The notes under the pieces were generated by a model. That model saw only the letters and a list, made by a program, of their open reading frames with translations, was not told where the DNA came from and searched no databases. A stretch of 64,000 nucleotides of DNA from Anaeromicropila herbilytica (lineage in GTDB: Bacteria; Bacillota; Clostridia; Lachnospirales; Lachnospiraceae): positions 2,767,001 to 2,831,000 of the forward strand of contig NZ_AP024169.1 in the NCBI RefSeq assembly GCF_016591975.1, given 5' to 3'. The translations under genes and the position numbers were made by a program. Positions 34,842-43,255 of this stretch are shown here, one piece after another (position 1 is the stretch's first letter; every line of letters starts with the position of its first letter).

Positions 34842-36023
34842 TTAACATTGTTCAACCACCCACTTTTCATAAGCTTTTACACCTTTTTTCAGGCGTTGCA
34901 AACCATCTTCCAGTCTCTTCGCCTGACAAGCTATATTCATTCGAATAAACCGATGTCCATTCCCTCTGTACTTACTTCCTTCTGATAAATAAAGGCCTGT
35001 TTCTTTTCTGATGAAGTGACATAGCTCAGTAGCATCTCCTAGTATTTCACTACAGTCAAGCCATAGTAGATAAGTTGCATGGGATGACACCAACTTTACA
35101 TTTGGTATTTCCTTTTTCAGAAACTCTTCTACTGTTCTTTTGTTATTCTCAAGGTAAGCTAGTAAATCATCTAACCATTCTTCGCCTTCTGTAAATGCAG
35201 CAACCATAGCATCCACTGCAAATATATTTGGTTCTGCTATTTCATCGGAATTCAGTCCACGATCCATCTTCTGTCTTAGAGCTTCATTAGGAATTATAAC
35301 TGCAGCTGACTGTAATCCTGCTAGATTGAATGCTTTGCTTGCTGCGATGCACGTAACGCTATTATCAGAACATTTCTCTGATACTGATGCAAATGGTATG
35401 TATTCATATCCAGGATCAGCTAAATCACAATGAATCTCATCTGATATAACTACTACATGATGTTTCGCACATAGTTCACCTATTTTAAATAGCTCTTCTT
35501 TACTCCAGATCTTACCGATTGGATTATGTGGATTACACAATATCATCATGGTTGTTAACGGATGGGATAACTTTTCTTCTAAGTCCTCAAAGTCAATCTC
35601 GTACTTCTCACCATCATAACTCAATTTATTTTCTAAGACATGTCTTCCATGATTCTCAATGGAGTGAAAAAAGATATCATAGACTGGTGTCTGTACCAGA
35701 ATATTATCGCCTACATTAGTTAACCTTTTCACTGCGCATGTGATTGCTGGAACAACTCCTGTACAGAATATAATCCAATCCTTTTCTATCTGAAACCTAT
35801 GTCTTCTACTCCACCATTGCCTAATTGACTCTGTCCATGCATCTGTCACAACAGAGTAACCAAAGATTCCCGTTTGTACTCTGTGTTCCAATGCTTGAAT
35901 AACTGCAGGTGCTGTCTGAAAATCCATATCTGCTACCCACATTGGAAGTTCATGTTCTGCAACATCCCATTTTAAGGAATTAGTATTTCTTCTATCTACC
36001 AGGTTGTCAAAATCGAATTTCAT
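34842..36023 (-). CDS. patB: PatB/MalY-type PLP enzyme (cystathionine beta-lyase-like)
   Basis: 393 aa fold-type I PLP enzyme. The N-terminus MWVADMDFQTAPAVIQAL is diagnostic of PatB/MalY carbon-sulfur lyases. CNPHNPIGKIW, VISDEIHCDL and the PLP lysine in CIAASKAFNLAGLQ follow. It probably cleaves cystathionine or cysteine conjugates; some relatives act as regulators. Strong AAAGGAGG. It lies 38 nt after DUF3737 and 117 nt before the dxs-like gene in the same direction. Confidence 0.88.
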   Translation of the reverse strand: MKFDFDNLVDRRNTNSLKWDVAEHELPMWVADMDFQTAPAVIQALEHRVQTGIFGYSVVTDAWTESIRQWWSRRHRFQIEKDWIIFCTGVVPAITCAVKRLTNVGDNILVQTPVYDIFFHSIENHGRHVLENKLSYDGEKYEIDFEDLEEKLSHPLTTMMILCNPHNPIGKIWSKEELFKIGELCAKHHVVVISDEIHCDLADPGYEYIPFASVSEKCSDNSVTCIAASKAFNLAGLQSAAVIIPNEALRQKMDRGLNSDEIAEPNIFAVDAMVAAFTEGEEWLDDLLAYLENNKRTVEEFLKKEIPNVKLVSSHATYLLWLDCSEILGDATELCHFIRKETGLYLSEGSKYRGNGHRFIRMNIACQAKRLEDGLQRLKKGVKAYEKWVVEQC

Positions 36024-36061
36024 CTACCTGTCCTCCTTTTAACACTTACATTCTTATAACA

Positions 36062-36922
36062 TTACACAATCTTAGCTAACTTTTCTTCTTCCGTTATGAT
36101 ACTCGTATTCTCCTTTGATATCTTCGTATCATCAAATATTACTTCACCGATACTCTTAGCTGTAATGCTACCTGAATAAGGATTCTTCACACTTTCTATT
36201 TCACTATCAACCGTAGCTTCAACTGTAGAATATTCGAATGCTAGATTTGTATTCAGTAATTTACAATCTTTAAGAATTACATTTTCCATGTAACACATTC
36301 CTTGTAGACTCTCTATTGTACAATTAATTAGCGTAACATTTTTGGAATTCCATCCTAGATACTCACCAGATATAAAGGAATCATAAACTGTTACATTTTC
36401 ACTATTCCAGAAAGCATCTTTCGATAGAAGCTTCGCGTTACGTATTGTAAGATTCTTTACTCCATCAAAAGAATAATTGCCTACTAGAGTAAATCCATCG
36501 ATATCGATATCTGAACTACCCATTGCAAAATAATCACCCTTAGCAGTTACATTTTTCATTGTGATTTGACTGCAGTTCCAAAGTGTCTCGGATGCGTTCG
36601 TCATCTCCACCTGATCCAATACAATGTTCTTACATCGTCTAAATGCTTTAGGCGCTTCAATCGTTACATTACTCATATTGATGTGATTGGTATACCAGAT
36701 ACCCGCTCTTGCCATATTGAACATAACGCTATCTTTCATTGTTACATTGTTACAATACCAAAGAGGATATTTCCATTGGAATAAACTGTTCGTTATCTCA
36801 AGATTACTACTCTCTTTTAGTGGTGATTCTCCATCTGTAAATGTACAGTAATCAATATCCAGATCATGCGCTTGGAATAATGCTCTTTCTCCTATAAACT
36901 TCTGTTCTCTATATTTATGCAA
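36062..36922 (-). CDS. DUF3737 right-handed beta-helix protein
   Basis: 286 aa made of short repeats such as NLTIRNAKLLSKDAFWNSEN and NVTVYDSFISGEYLGWNSKN, which form a pectin-lyase-like beta helix. It begins QKFIGERALFQAHDLDIDYC, the DUF3737 start. No signal peptide; function unknown, often beside metabolic operons. TTG start with AAAGGAAG upstream. 47 nt after the CMD gene, so co-transcribed. Confidence 0.78.
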   Translation of the reverse strand: MHKYREQKFIGERALFQAHDLDIDYCTFTDGESPLKESSNLEITNSLFQWKYPLWYCNNVTMKDSVMFNMARAGIWYTNHINMSNVTIEAPKAFRRCKNIVLDQVEMTNASETLWNCSQITMKNVTAKGDYFAMGSSDIDIDGFTLVGNYSFDGVKNLTIRNAKLLSKDAFWNSENVTVYDSFISGEYLGWNSKNVTLINCTIESLQGMCYMENVILKDCKLLNTNLAFEYSTVEATVDSEIESVKNPYSGSITAKSIGEVIFDDTKISKENTSIITEEEKLAKIV

Positions 36923-36969
36923 TTTAGAACTTCCTTTCTATATCTCTCAATTAACCTATTAATATTCTA

Positions 36970-37746
36970 CTATTTATTTGCTTCTGCTTTTTTCAATAAA
37001 CTATAAGCTTCCTTGATACAGTTCAGTGCATTTAAACTTCTTGGATATCCAATATACGGAATACACTGTGACAATACTTTGATTAGAAAATCTCTATCAT
37101 TTCCTATCTTCATATTCGCTAACGCATGACTGGTCAGTTGTGGTTCACAGCCACCTTGTGCTGATAGAAAACAAAAAGTAATCATTTCTCTTTGCCTCAT
37201 ATCAAGCCCACCCCTGGTGTAATAATCTCCGAAACAATTGTCTGCAAGCCATAGATTGATATGCCTTGACTCTTTTGGTCCTGATTGATAGAACTCTTTC
37301 ATTTGTTCCCCAAAGATATCGACCTGCATTTGCACACCTTTTTGTAAACGATCTTCTGGAGTCGTATTGGATTGTCCCTCAAGAGGAAGAGATATTCCCT
37401 TCTTTGTTAAGATGTCATTCACTATATTTAAGAATGGAAGTACTCTTCCAAAACCAAGATATGCAGTAGCTTGATATACTACCTCTTTTACTTCTATTGG
37501 TGTTAATCCAAGCTCAAGCACCTTTGGAAGTATCTCTCTAAATGCCTCTATTCCTTGACAACCAATTAGCGTCGCTAAGATAGCCATACACTTATTACTA
37601 TCATCTAAGTCATCCTGATTTGCTACTTCATCAAATGCAAAATGTTGAAAAAATTGCATGAATTCTGGATCTGTTTGCATAAGCCTAGTTTCCGTTTCTG
37701 GAAATAGGTGATTATTTAGATTCTCTATGGAAGTTGATAATTTCAT
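36970..37746 (-). CDS. Carboxymuconolactone decarboxylase (CMD) family protein
   Basis: 258 aa with two AhpD-like CMD modules (about 45-110 and 160-235). The first contains CMAILATLIGCQGIEAFREI, the second MITFCFLSAQGGCEPQLTSH. Only single cysteines occur at the CxxC positions, so classical AhpD peroxidase chemistry is doubtful. First gene of the operon with DUF3737, patB and dxs, behind a MerR-type promoter, divergent from merR. Similar proteins are common in MerR-controlled anaerobe operons. Confidence 0.82.
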   Translation of the reverse strand: MKLSTSIENLNNHLFPETETRLMQTDPEFMQFFQHFAFDEVANQDDLDDSNKCMAILATLIGCQGIEAFREILPKVLELGLTPIEVKEVVYQATAYLGFGRVLPFLNIVNDILTKKGISLPLEGQSNTTPEDRLQKGVQMQVDIFGEQMKEFYQSGPKESRHINLWLADNCFGDYYTRGGLDMRQREMITFCFLSAQGGCEPQLTSHALANMKIGNDRDFLIKVLSQCIPYIGYPRSLNALNCIKEAYSLLKKAEANK

Positions 37747-37842
37747 TTTATATTCCTTCTTTCCTATCTTTCTAAAAACAATTTTTCTCGAAGCAAATAA
37801 TTTTCACTTGAAAAATTGTAATCAATAAAGTATGATGAAAGC

Positions 37843-37873
37843 ATCATACATCCTAAACCTAACTTTAGGTCAA
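37843..37873 (-). promoter_or_regulatory. MerR-type promoter of the CMD-DUF3737-patB-dxs operon
   Basis: TTGACC (37873..37868) and TATGAT (37848..37843) on the minus strand are 19 bp apart, the overlong spacing that MerR regulators correct. The spacer holds the dyad CCTAAACCTAACTTTAGG (CCTAAA / TTTAGG, 6-nt centre). The merR gene is divergent and 270 bp away. Confidence 0.75.
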
Positions 37874-38143
37874 TAGTTTTTATAAATTTTTTATAATTTA
37901 TTATTTAGATAACAGTGCCAAAAGCCTTTCTCTACCTAAATTGTGTATATTGCTGTATAAGCGTGAAAGAAAAACGCTTTCACTCTCGACGTTTGTATTT
38001 TCACTTGTCCTGAGGCTTGTAAAAAATATAATGTTAGAAGGAAAGGTAGCCAAAATTCATAATTATACAGTGATATACACTCAGTACACTAAAATAAGGC
38101 TTTTCAAAATCCTATCAAAGAATTTAATTATACGGAGGTTATT

Positions 38144-38584
38144 ATGACATATACCATTGGCGAAGTAGCAGAAATGCTAAATATCTCTATCTCAACAATA
38201 CGTTATTATGATAAAGAAGGATTACTTCCTTTAGTAAACAGAACTTCAGGAAATATTCGTGTCTTTAACGACTCAGATATTGAATGCCTAAAAATGATTG
38301 ACTGTTTAAAGACAACGGGCATGCAGTTAAAAGACATCAAACTATTTTTTGAATGGTGCGAAGAAGGCGATTCAACAATAGATAAGCGTTATCAGCTATT
38401 TATTGAACAAAAAGAAAAGACCGAAAAGCAAATGGCAGACCTGCAAAAAGCCCTTGATCATGTCAATTATAAATGCGAATATTATCGAATTGCGAAAGTT
38501 AAGCGAACTACAAACGGTTTAAAGGAAGAGCTTGCTATGAAGTTCTTATCCAAAGAGAATCCTGTTTCAGAAGAAGCGGTCTAA
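38144..38584 (+). CDS. MerR family transcriptional regulator 1
   Basis: 146 aa. The winged helix-turn-helix begins TIGEVAEMLNISISTIRYYD and KEGLLPLVNRTSGNIRVF, followed by a coiled-coil dimerisation helix (about 85-120) and a short effector tail without metal-binding Cys pairs, so an organic or stress signal is likelier than a metal. CGGAGG site. It very likely activates the divergent CMD operon through its 19-bp-spacer promoter. Similar in length and sequence to the MerR at 41857. Confidence 0.85.
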   Translation: MTYTIGEVAEMLNISISTIRYYDKEGLLPLVNRTSGNIRVFNDSDIECLKMIDCLKTTGMQLKDIKLFFEWCEEGDSTIDKRYQLFIEQKEKTEKQMADLQKALDHVNYKCEYYRIAKVKRTTNGLKEELAMKFLSKENPVSEEAV

Positions 38585-38616
38585 TAAAATATATAGAATA
38601 AAACCTTGTATTTTTT

Positions 38617-38678
38617 AATAACATAATGATATATACCAATTATCTTTTAGATAGTTGGCTATATATCATTATGTTATT
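38617..38678. repeat. 62-nt near-perfect hairpin between merR 1 and the M28 gene
   Basis: Outer arms of 19 bp match perfectly (AATAACATAATGATATATA and complement). Inside, CCAATTATC / GATAGTTGG add 9 bp with one G-U, one base bulged and a TTTTA loop. T-runs flank both sides. It may terminate merR, but its 3' arm lies 9 nt from the M28 ribosome binding site and could also affect that gene. Confidence 0.8.
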
Positions 38679-38697
38679 TTCTATTTCTGGAGGAATA

Positions 38698-40101
38698 ATG
38701 AAGAAAATCATTTTATTTATGCTTATTTTGCTATCATTTACAGGATGTTCATATCATAATAAAGAAAACAATAATAGCCAAAAACAGATAAACACCTTTG
38801 GCGAAGAAAAAAATGAAAAAGATACTATAGTCCAAACTGAAACTCCTATTACAACGCCTACCGTAACCCCTAAGATAATAAAAAACAATAACATAGATGA
38901 AAACGAACTATTAAATAACCTAAAGGAAATATGTAAAAGTCCTCGTAAATTTGATACGGATGGCGAGGATAGTGCTTTGGACTATCTTATAAATAAAATG
39001 ACTGAATACGGTTATAGAACGCAAACTCAGGAATTCTATGTTTATAATAAAACTATCAAAGACATATATTCAGCAACTTTATGGGAATATTTCAATAAAT
39101 ATACTGATGTGAAAGATAGTGTTGGAAAAGGAATGAATCTTATTGCTACAACTGCACATCCAGATAACAAAAAGACTTTATATATTACAGCTCATTATGA
39201 TACAACCACGGATACAAATGGAATTAGAGATAATGGTTCTGGCATAGTGGTTGCAATGGAGATTGCAAGACAGTTACAGGGAATAAATCTACCAATCAAC
39301 ATTGAATTTATATTTTTTAGTGCAGAGGAAGCTGGAATGCAAGGTTCTTCCTATTTTATATCTCGTTTAACGAAAGAAGAAAAGGATGAAGCTCTAGGCT
39401 GTATCAACATAGATGTTGTAGGTGAAAAGGGCAATAATAAGGTGGCATTAAAAACTTATTCTTATCAGATGAATGCTTTGTCTTTGCTCATGGATGAATA
39501 TCATAAATTTCAACATTCCAGAAGTGAAGCGAGTGATCATACATCTTTTTACATGGGAGGAATACCAGCAATTTATTTTGCTGACGAAAATGCTAAAATA
39601 AAAGATGATACCAATAATCCATTAGAAGAATTAGATATTGAAAAGCTAAAAGAACTAACTCGCATTATATACAATTTTATTATTACTTTTAACATAGATG
39701 ATTACTACAATTTAATTAAAAGTTCTTACACCCAAAAATATACCAATTTACCAAAGGAAGAAACTATAAATAACTACTCGCTTATTCAAGTAAATAAAAT
39801 ATTACGAGAAGATGGAGCGGGTTCGTTCAATCAATACATTTGGAAAAGTAAGAAAGGGAATCTAGTAGAAATAACAGAAAAGGACAACAGATTTCTTGTA
39901 GAGAATTTAGAAAAGGAAATTCAAACATTCCATTCTTATAACCAATATACAAAATATAAAGTCTATGAAAAGAATAATAGGATAATCGTTAAATATGTTG
40001 TGGCTTTAAAATTTTATGAATTAAAGGGTACAATCTCCAAAGATGAAGCATTAAAATTATTGAACAAGCAAGAAAACGTAACTTATGAGTTGCATTTATA
40101 A
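38698..40101 (+). CDS. Secreted M28-family zinc peptidase lipoprotein
   Basis: 467 aa. Lipoprotein signal KKIILFMLILLSFTGC with lipobox Cys, then a Thr/Pro linker. The catalytic domain has all M28 zinc ligands: LYITAHYDTTTD (His, Asp), RDNGSGIVVAME (Asp), FIFFSAEEAGMQGSSYF (Glu, Glu), CINIDVVG (Asp) and EASDHTSFYMGG (His). A C-terminal extension of about 130 residues, lysine- and tyrosine-rich, has no clear family. An aminopeptidase on the outer face of the membrane is likely. Start after GGAGGAATA; a 24-codon longer frame runs through the hairpin and is rejected. Confidence 0.88.
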   Translation: MKKIILFMLILLSFTGCSYHNKENNNSQKQINTFGEEKNEKDTIVQTETPITTPTVTPKIIKNNNIDENELLNNLKEICKSPRKFDTDGEDSALDYLINKMTEYGYRTQTQEFYVYNKTIKDIYSATLWEYFNKYTDVKDSVGKGMNLIATTAHPDNKKTLYITAHYDTTTDTNGIRDNGSGIVVAMEIARQLQGINLPINIEFIFFSAEEAGMQGSSYFISRLTKEEKDEALGCINIDVVGEKGNNKVALKTYSYQMNALSLLMDEYHKFQHSRSEASDHTSFYMGGIPAIYFADENAKIKDDTNNPLEELDIEKLKELTRIIYNFIITFNIDDYYNLIKSSYTQKYTNLPKEETINNYSLIQVNKILREDGAGSFNQYIWKSKKGNLVEITEKDNRFLVENLEKEIQTFHSYNQYTKYKVYEKNNRIIVKYVVALKFYELKGTISKDEALKLLNKQENVTYELHL

Positions 40102-40124
40102 AAGCATTAGAATAATAAAAAAGT

Positions 40125-40164
40125 AACATCAGAAAGCCATACTCATGTATGGCTTTCTGATGTT
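40125..40164. terminator. Terminator between M28 and aldo/keto reductase genes
   Basis: 18-bp perfect stem AACATCAGAAAGCCATAC / GTATGGCTTTCTGATGTT with a 4-nt loop. The minus strand follows with ACTTTTTTATT; it can serve both convergent genes. Confidence 0.8.
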
Positions 40165-40265
40165 AGATATCATATATTACTCCCTCTATCTCACGAGAAT
40201 CGTGCAATTCTTCCAGATATCCAATGACTTCTCCGTTCGTGTAAAGCTTGATGCATATATATTCT

Positions 40266-41387
40266 TTATTTTCCTAGCGTATTATTCACATTTACAAGTT
40301 CATCTCTTATTGCTATATGCTGTGGACATACTAGCTCACATTTGCCACATTGAATACAATCACAGGCGCTCTTTTTACCATGTCCACCAACTAACCAACT
40401 CTCTTGCCCTTTTGCAACTTCCTTCTTCTGATATATTGTCAGATAGTTCATTGCTGTGAAAGAACCAGATATACCAATATTCATTGGACAGACTTTGGCG
40501 CAATAATTACAAGTGGTGCATGGAATCAATGGAATACTATCGAGTGCTTCTTGTGCCTTATTAATTGTTTCACGTTCCTCCTCTGAAAGCTTAGTAAAAT
40601 CTTTCATATAAGATAGATTATCTTCCATCTGCTCAATACTACTCATACCAGACAAAACAGTAATAACACCCTCTAGACTCGCTGCAAAACGAATTGCCCA
40701 TGATGCATAAGATGCTTCTGGATTGGCACTGTCAAATATATTCGTCACTTTTTCAGGCGGAACGGCTAGTAAACCACCCTTTATTGGTTCCATAATAATA
40801 ACTGGTTTATTGTACTTTCTCGCGACTTCATAGCAGGCTCTTGACTGAATCGCTGGATTCTCCCAGTCTGCATAATTGATTTGTAATTGAACAAATTCCA
40901 TCTCTGGATGAGCCATTAAGATTTCTTCTAATTCCTCTGGTGTAGAATGAAAAGAAAAACCTACATGCTTAATCAATCCCTCTTTCTTCTTCTCCTGTAC
41001 AAAGCTCCACATATCATAATCATCGAAGAATTTTGTCCTACTCTCACCTAAATTATGTAATAGATAGTAATCAAAATATCCAGCACCAGTCTGTTTTAAC
41101 GATGTCTCAAATTGTGAAATTGCTTCTTCTCTTGTTTTACAGTTAATCCAAGCAGCATTCTTGGTTGCAAGTTGGAATCGATCTCTTGGATATCGTTCCA
41201 CCAAGGCTTTACGAATCGCATCTTCACTACCTGCATAAGCCCATGCGGTATCAAAATAGGTAAATCCTGAATCAAGAAACTGATCAACCATCTCCTTAAC
41301 CTGCTCTAGATCAATAACTTCATCTTTCTTTGGTAATCTCATCAATCCAAAACCTAGCTTTTTAATATCTTCACCTAAATGTCCCAT
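40266..41387 (-). CDS. Aldo/keto reductase with C-terminal 4Fe-4S domain
   Basis: 373 aa. An aldo/keto reductase barrel (LGFGLMRLP, FTYFDTAWAYAGSEDAIRKA with catalytic Asp/Tyr, LATKNAAW with Lys) followed by a ferredoxin-like tail with two clusters of cysteines: CTTCNYCAKVCP and CDCIQCGKCELVCPQH. Members of this ferredoxin-fused group are common in anaerobic Firmicutes. Strong TGGAGG. Divergent from MerR 2; the promoter shows the MerR-type 19-bp spacing. Confidence 0.9.
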   Translation of the reverse strand: MGHLGEDIKKLGFGLMRLPKKDEVIDLEQVKEMVDQFLDSGFTYFDTAWAYAGSEDAIRKALVERYPRDRFQLATKNAAWINCKTREEAISQFETSLKQTGAGYFDYYLLHNLGESRTKFFDDYDMWSFVQEKKKEGLIKHVGFSFHSTPEELEEILMAHPEMEFVQLQINYADWENPAIQSRACYEVARKYNKPVIIMEPIKGGLLAVPPEKVTNIFDSANPEASYASWAIRFAASLEGVITVLSGMSSIEQMEDNLSYMKDFTKLSEEERETINKAQEALDSIPLIPCTTCNYCAKVCPMNIGISGSFTAMNYLTIYQKKEVAKGQESWLVGGHGKKSACDCIQCGKCELVCPQHIAIRDELVNVNNTLGK

Positions 41388-41512
41388 AATTATCCTCCAT
41401 TCGATATCTTGAAATTCTTATATTGGTACAGACTTACCTAATTCATGTTCAGCTACAGTATTCCTGTACCTTTATCCATACTTTGCTTTAATACAATTGG
41501 TATGTTATAATC

Positions 41513-41543
41513 ATTCTATTCCCTTGGAGTTACTCGAAGTCAA
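41513..41543 (-). promoter_or_regulatory. MerR-type promoter of the aldo/keto reductase gene
   Basis: TTGACT (41543..41538) and TAGAAT (41518..41513) are 19 bp apart on the minus strand, with a CTTGGAGT..AGTCAAG-type dyad (41523-41544) in the spacer. This is the distorted promoter used by MerR activators such as the one at 41857. Confidence 0.75.
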
Positions 41544-41856
41544 GTATTTTTTCGTCTTATATTAATTTTACATTATCTTAAATAGTTAGGGTGTCAAACT
41601 CCCATGCTAATTTTTTGACTTTACTACGAATATAAATGAAGCATGGGAATTCGACAGCCTCCGGCGGATGCACTCTCACTTCGTTCGGCGCGATTATATA
41701 ATAAAAGAGATTCTCAGCAAACTAAAATAAGACTTTTGACTCCTTAAACATACATTTTTCAAGTTAATGTTTTATTAACGTGTTTTTTAGCGTGTTTTAT
41801 TAACGCCTTTTATAGAGTGCTAATTAGTATTTTGATTTATAGTTGGAGGAAAATAA
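41544..41856. other. Region upstream of MerR 2
   Basis: About 310 bp with no gene. An imperfect inverted repeat (ACTCCCATGCT..AGCATGGGA, 41598-41649) is followed by a GC-richer patch (about 41655-41695) and direct GTTTTATTAACG repeats (about 41768-41802). The merR promoter must lie here but is not clear. Confidence 0.4.
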
Positions 41857-42249
41857 TTGTATACAGTAAAAGAAATAGCACAAAAATTAGATCTTTCCGA
41901 GCATACGATCCGTTTTTATACAGATAAGGGATTGGTTCCAAGCGTAAAGCGCGATAAAAATAACATTCGTCTGTTCGACGAGGAATCTGTTAATTGGCTA
42001 ACAGGTGTTAAATATCTAAAAGATTGTGGCATGTCACTTGATGATATCAAACGCTATATTTATATGTGTCTAGAAGGTGATTCTACGATAAATACTCGGT
42101 ATGAAATAATCTTAAAACAAAGAGAACGTGCATATGCTCAATATGAAGAAGCAAGGCAACGAATGGAGTACATGGAACAAAAAGCGAAGCATTATCATGA
42201 TATCGTAAACCATCTAATACCGGATGATACCAATCCTGGAAAATGGTAA
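41857..42249 (+). CDS. MerR family transcriptional regulator 2
   Basis: 130 aa. Winged helix-turn-helix VKEIAQKLDLSEHTIRFYTD, then DKGLVPSVKRDKNNIRLF, and a coiled-coil helix (about 85-118). TTG start 7 nt after GGAGG. Divergent from the aldo/keto reductase gene, which has a matching 19-bp-spacer promoter. No metal-binding cysteines. Paralogue of the MerR at 38144; both have the EGDSTI(N/D)xRYxxxxxQ segment. Confidence 0.85.
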   Translation: MYTVKEIAQKLDLSEHTIRFYTDKGLVPSVKRDKNNIRLFDEESVNWLTGVKYLKDCGMSLDDIKRYIYMCLEGDSTINTRYEIILKQRERAYAQYEEARQRMEYMEQKAKHYHDIVNHLIPDDTNPGKW

Positions 42250-42293
42250 ATGCTATAACGAAATGCTTATATTATTATAGTTTTTGAAGTGCT

Positions 42294-42340
42294 AGTAACA
42301 AAAAAATTCCTTTCAAGGTGTGAAACGCTTTATTTCACAC
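42294..42340 (-). terminator. Terminator region of the beta-lactamase-fold gene
   Basis: GTGTGAAA...TTTCACAC stem directly at the stop codon, then CTTGAAAGGAATTTTTTT on the minus strand. The 24 bases AGTAACAAAAAAATTCCTTTCAAG here (42294-42317) recur exactly at 59762-59785 in another terminator. Confidence 0.6.
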
Positions 42341-43255
42341 TAACCCCTCACAAAACCAAATAACATCATCATAACTCATACCCCTTGAAGTTGGAGTAGC
42401 CTGTGTAACGATAACAAGTTCCTTCTTCGGTATCACAATGATTCTCTGACCACCATATCCTCTACAACCATACCAATTCTCACCGCGCCAGAACAAATAG
42501 CCATAACTTGGATTCGATTGAGTTGGTGTAACAGCTTGTTCCATATAATCACTAGAAATAATCTGCTTATTATTATAGAATCCTTTCTGTAATAATAGCT
42601 GTCCAATCTTAAGCATTTCCCTTGCTGTAAGATTGGATAAACTTTCGTTTTCATCCTCGTCACCATCTGCAACACTATAATATACTCCGCAAGTGCTTTT
42701 ATACCAACGTTCGCTATGAATACCTAACAGTTTGTATAGATTTTCGTTTATCAAATCAAACATATCGCTACCTATGCTATCGAGAACCTTTGCTAACAGA
42801 ATTACATCCCACTCTTTATAGTTGTATTTTGTTCCTGGTCGATTCGTAACCACACAATCTGTTATATGTGATATCCAATTGTTAGAGTGTTTCATTTGCA
42901 TTAACATTGGACAATGATAATGCACTCCCCCATTCCATAAGATTCCCGAAGTCATTGTAAGAAGATGCCTTATTGTAATCATTTTATGAAACGGGTCACG
43001 ACGTTCGTTAAATTCAGATATATACTTACAGATTGGCTCATCAATGCTTGATATCAACCCTTTGTCAAGTGCAATTCCAACACCGATAGACATTATACTT
43101 TTGGCAACAGATTTTATAGGATTTCGGCTATCTTTATTAAACCCATTATAATAACGTTCTGCAATTATTTCACTATTTTTACTAACAAGAACGCTATTGA
43201 CTTGACGATAACGCTTTTTCTTGATATATTCATCAATTTCTATATCTATATTCAT
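42335..43255 (-). CDS. Serine beta-lactamase-fold hydrolase
   Basis: 306 aa of the class C beta-lactamase/penicillin-binding-like family. The nucleophile motif is KSVAKSIMSIGVGIALDKGL (SxxK at SVAK, about 50-53); GTKYNYKEWD holds the Tyr-x-Asn-like element and RGYGGQRIIVIP the third motif. No signal peptide, so it is probably an intracellular esterase or amidase rather than a penicillinase. The start overlaps the stop of the UvrA-like gene as ATGA, so the two are translationally coupled. Confidence 0.82.
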   Translation of the reverse strand: MNIDIEIDEYIKKKRYRQVNSVLVSKNSEIIAERYYNGFNKDSRNPIKSVAKSIMSIGVGIALDKGLISSIDEPICKYISEFNERRDPFHKMITIRHLLTMTSGILWNGGVHYHCPMLMQMKHSNNWISHITDCVVTNRPGTKYNYKEWDVILLAKVLDSIGSDMFDLINENLYKLLGIHSERWYKSTCGVYYSVADGDEDENESLSNLTAREMLKIGQLLLQKGFYNNKQIISSDYMEQAVTPTQSNPSYGYLFWRGENWYGCRGYGGQRIIVIPKKELVIVTQATPTSRGMSYDDVIWFCEGLV

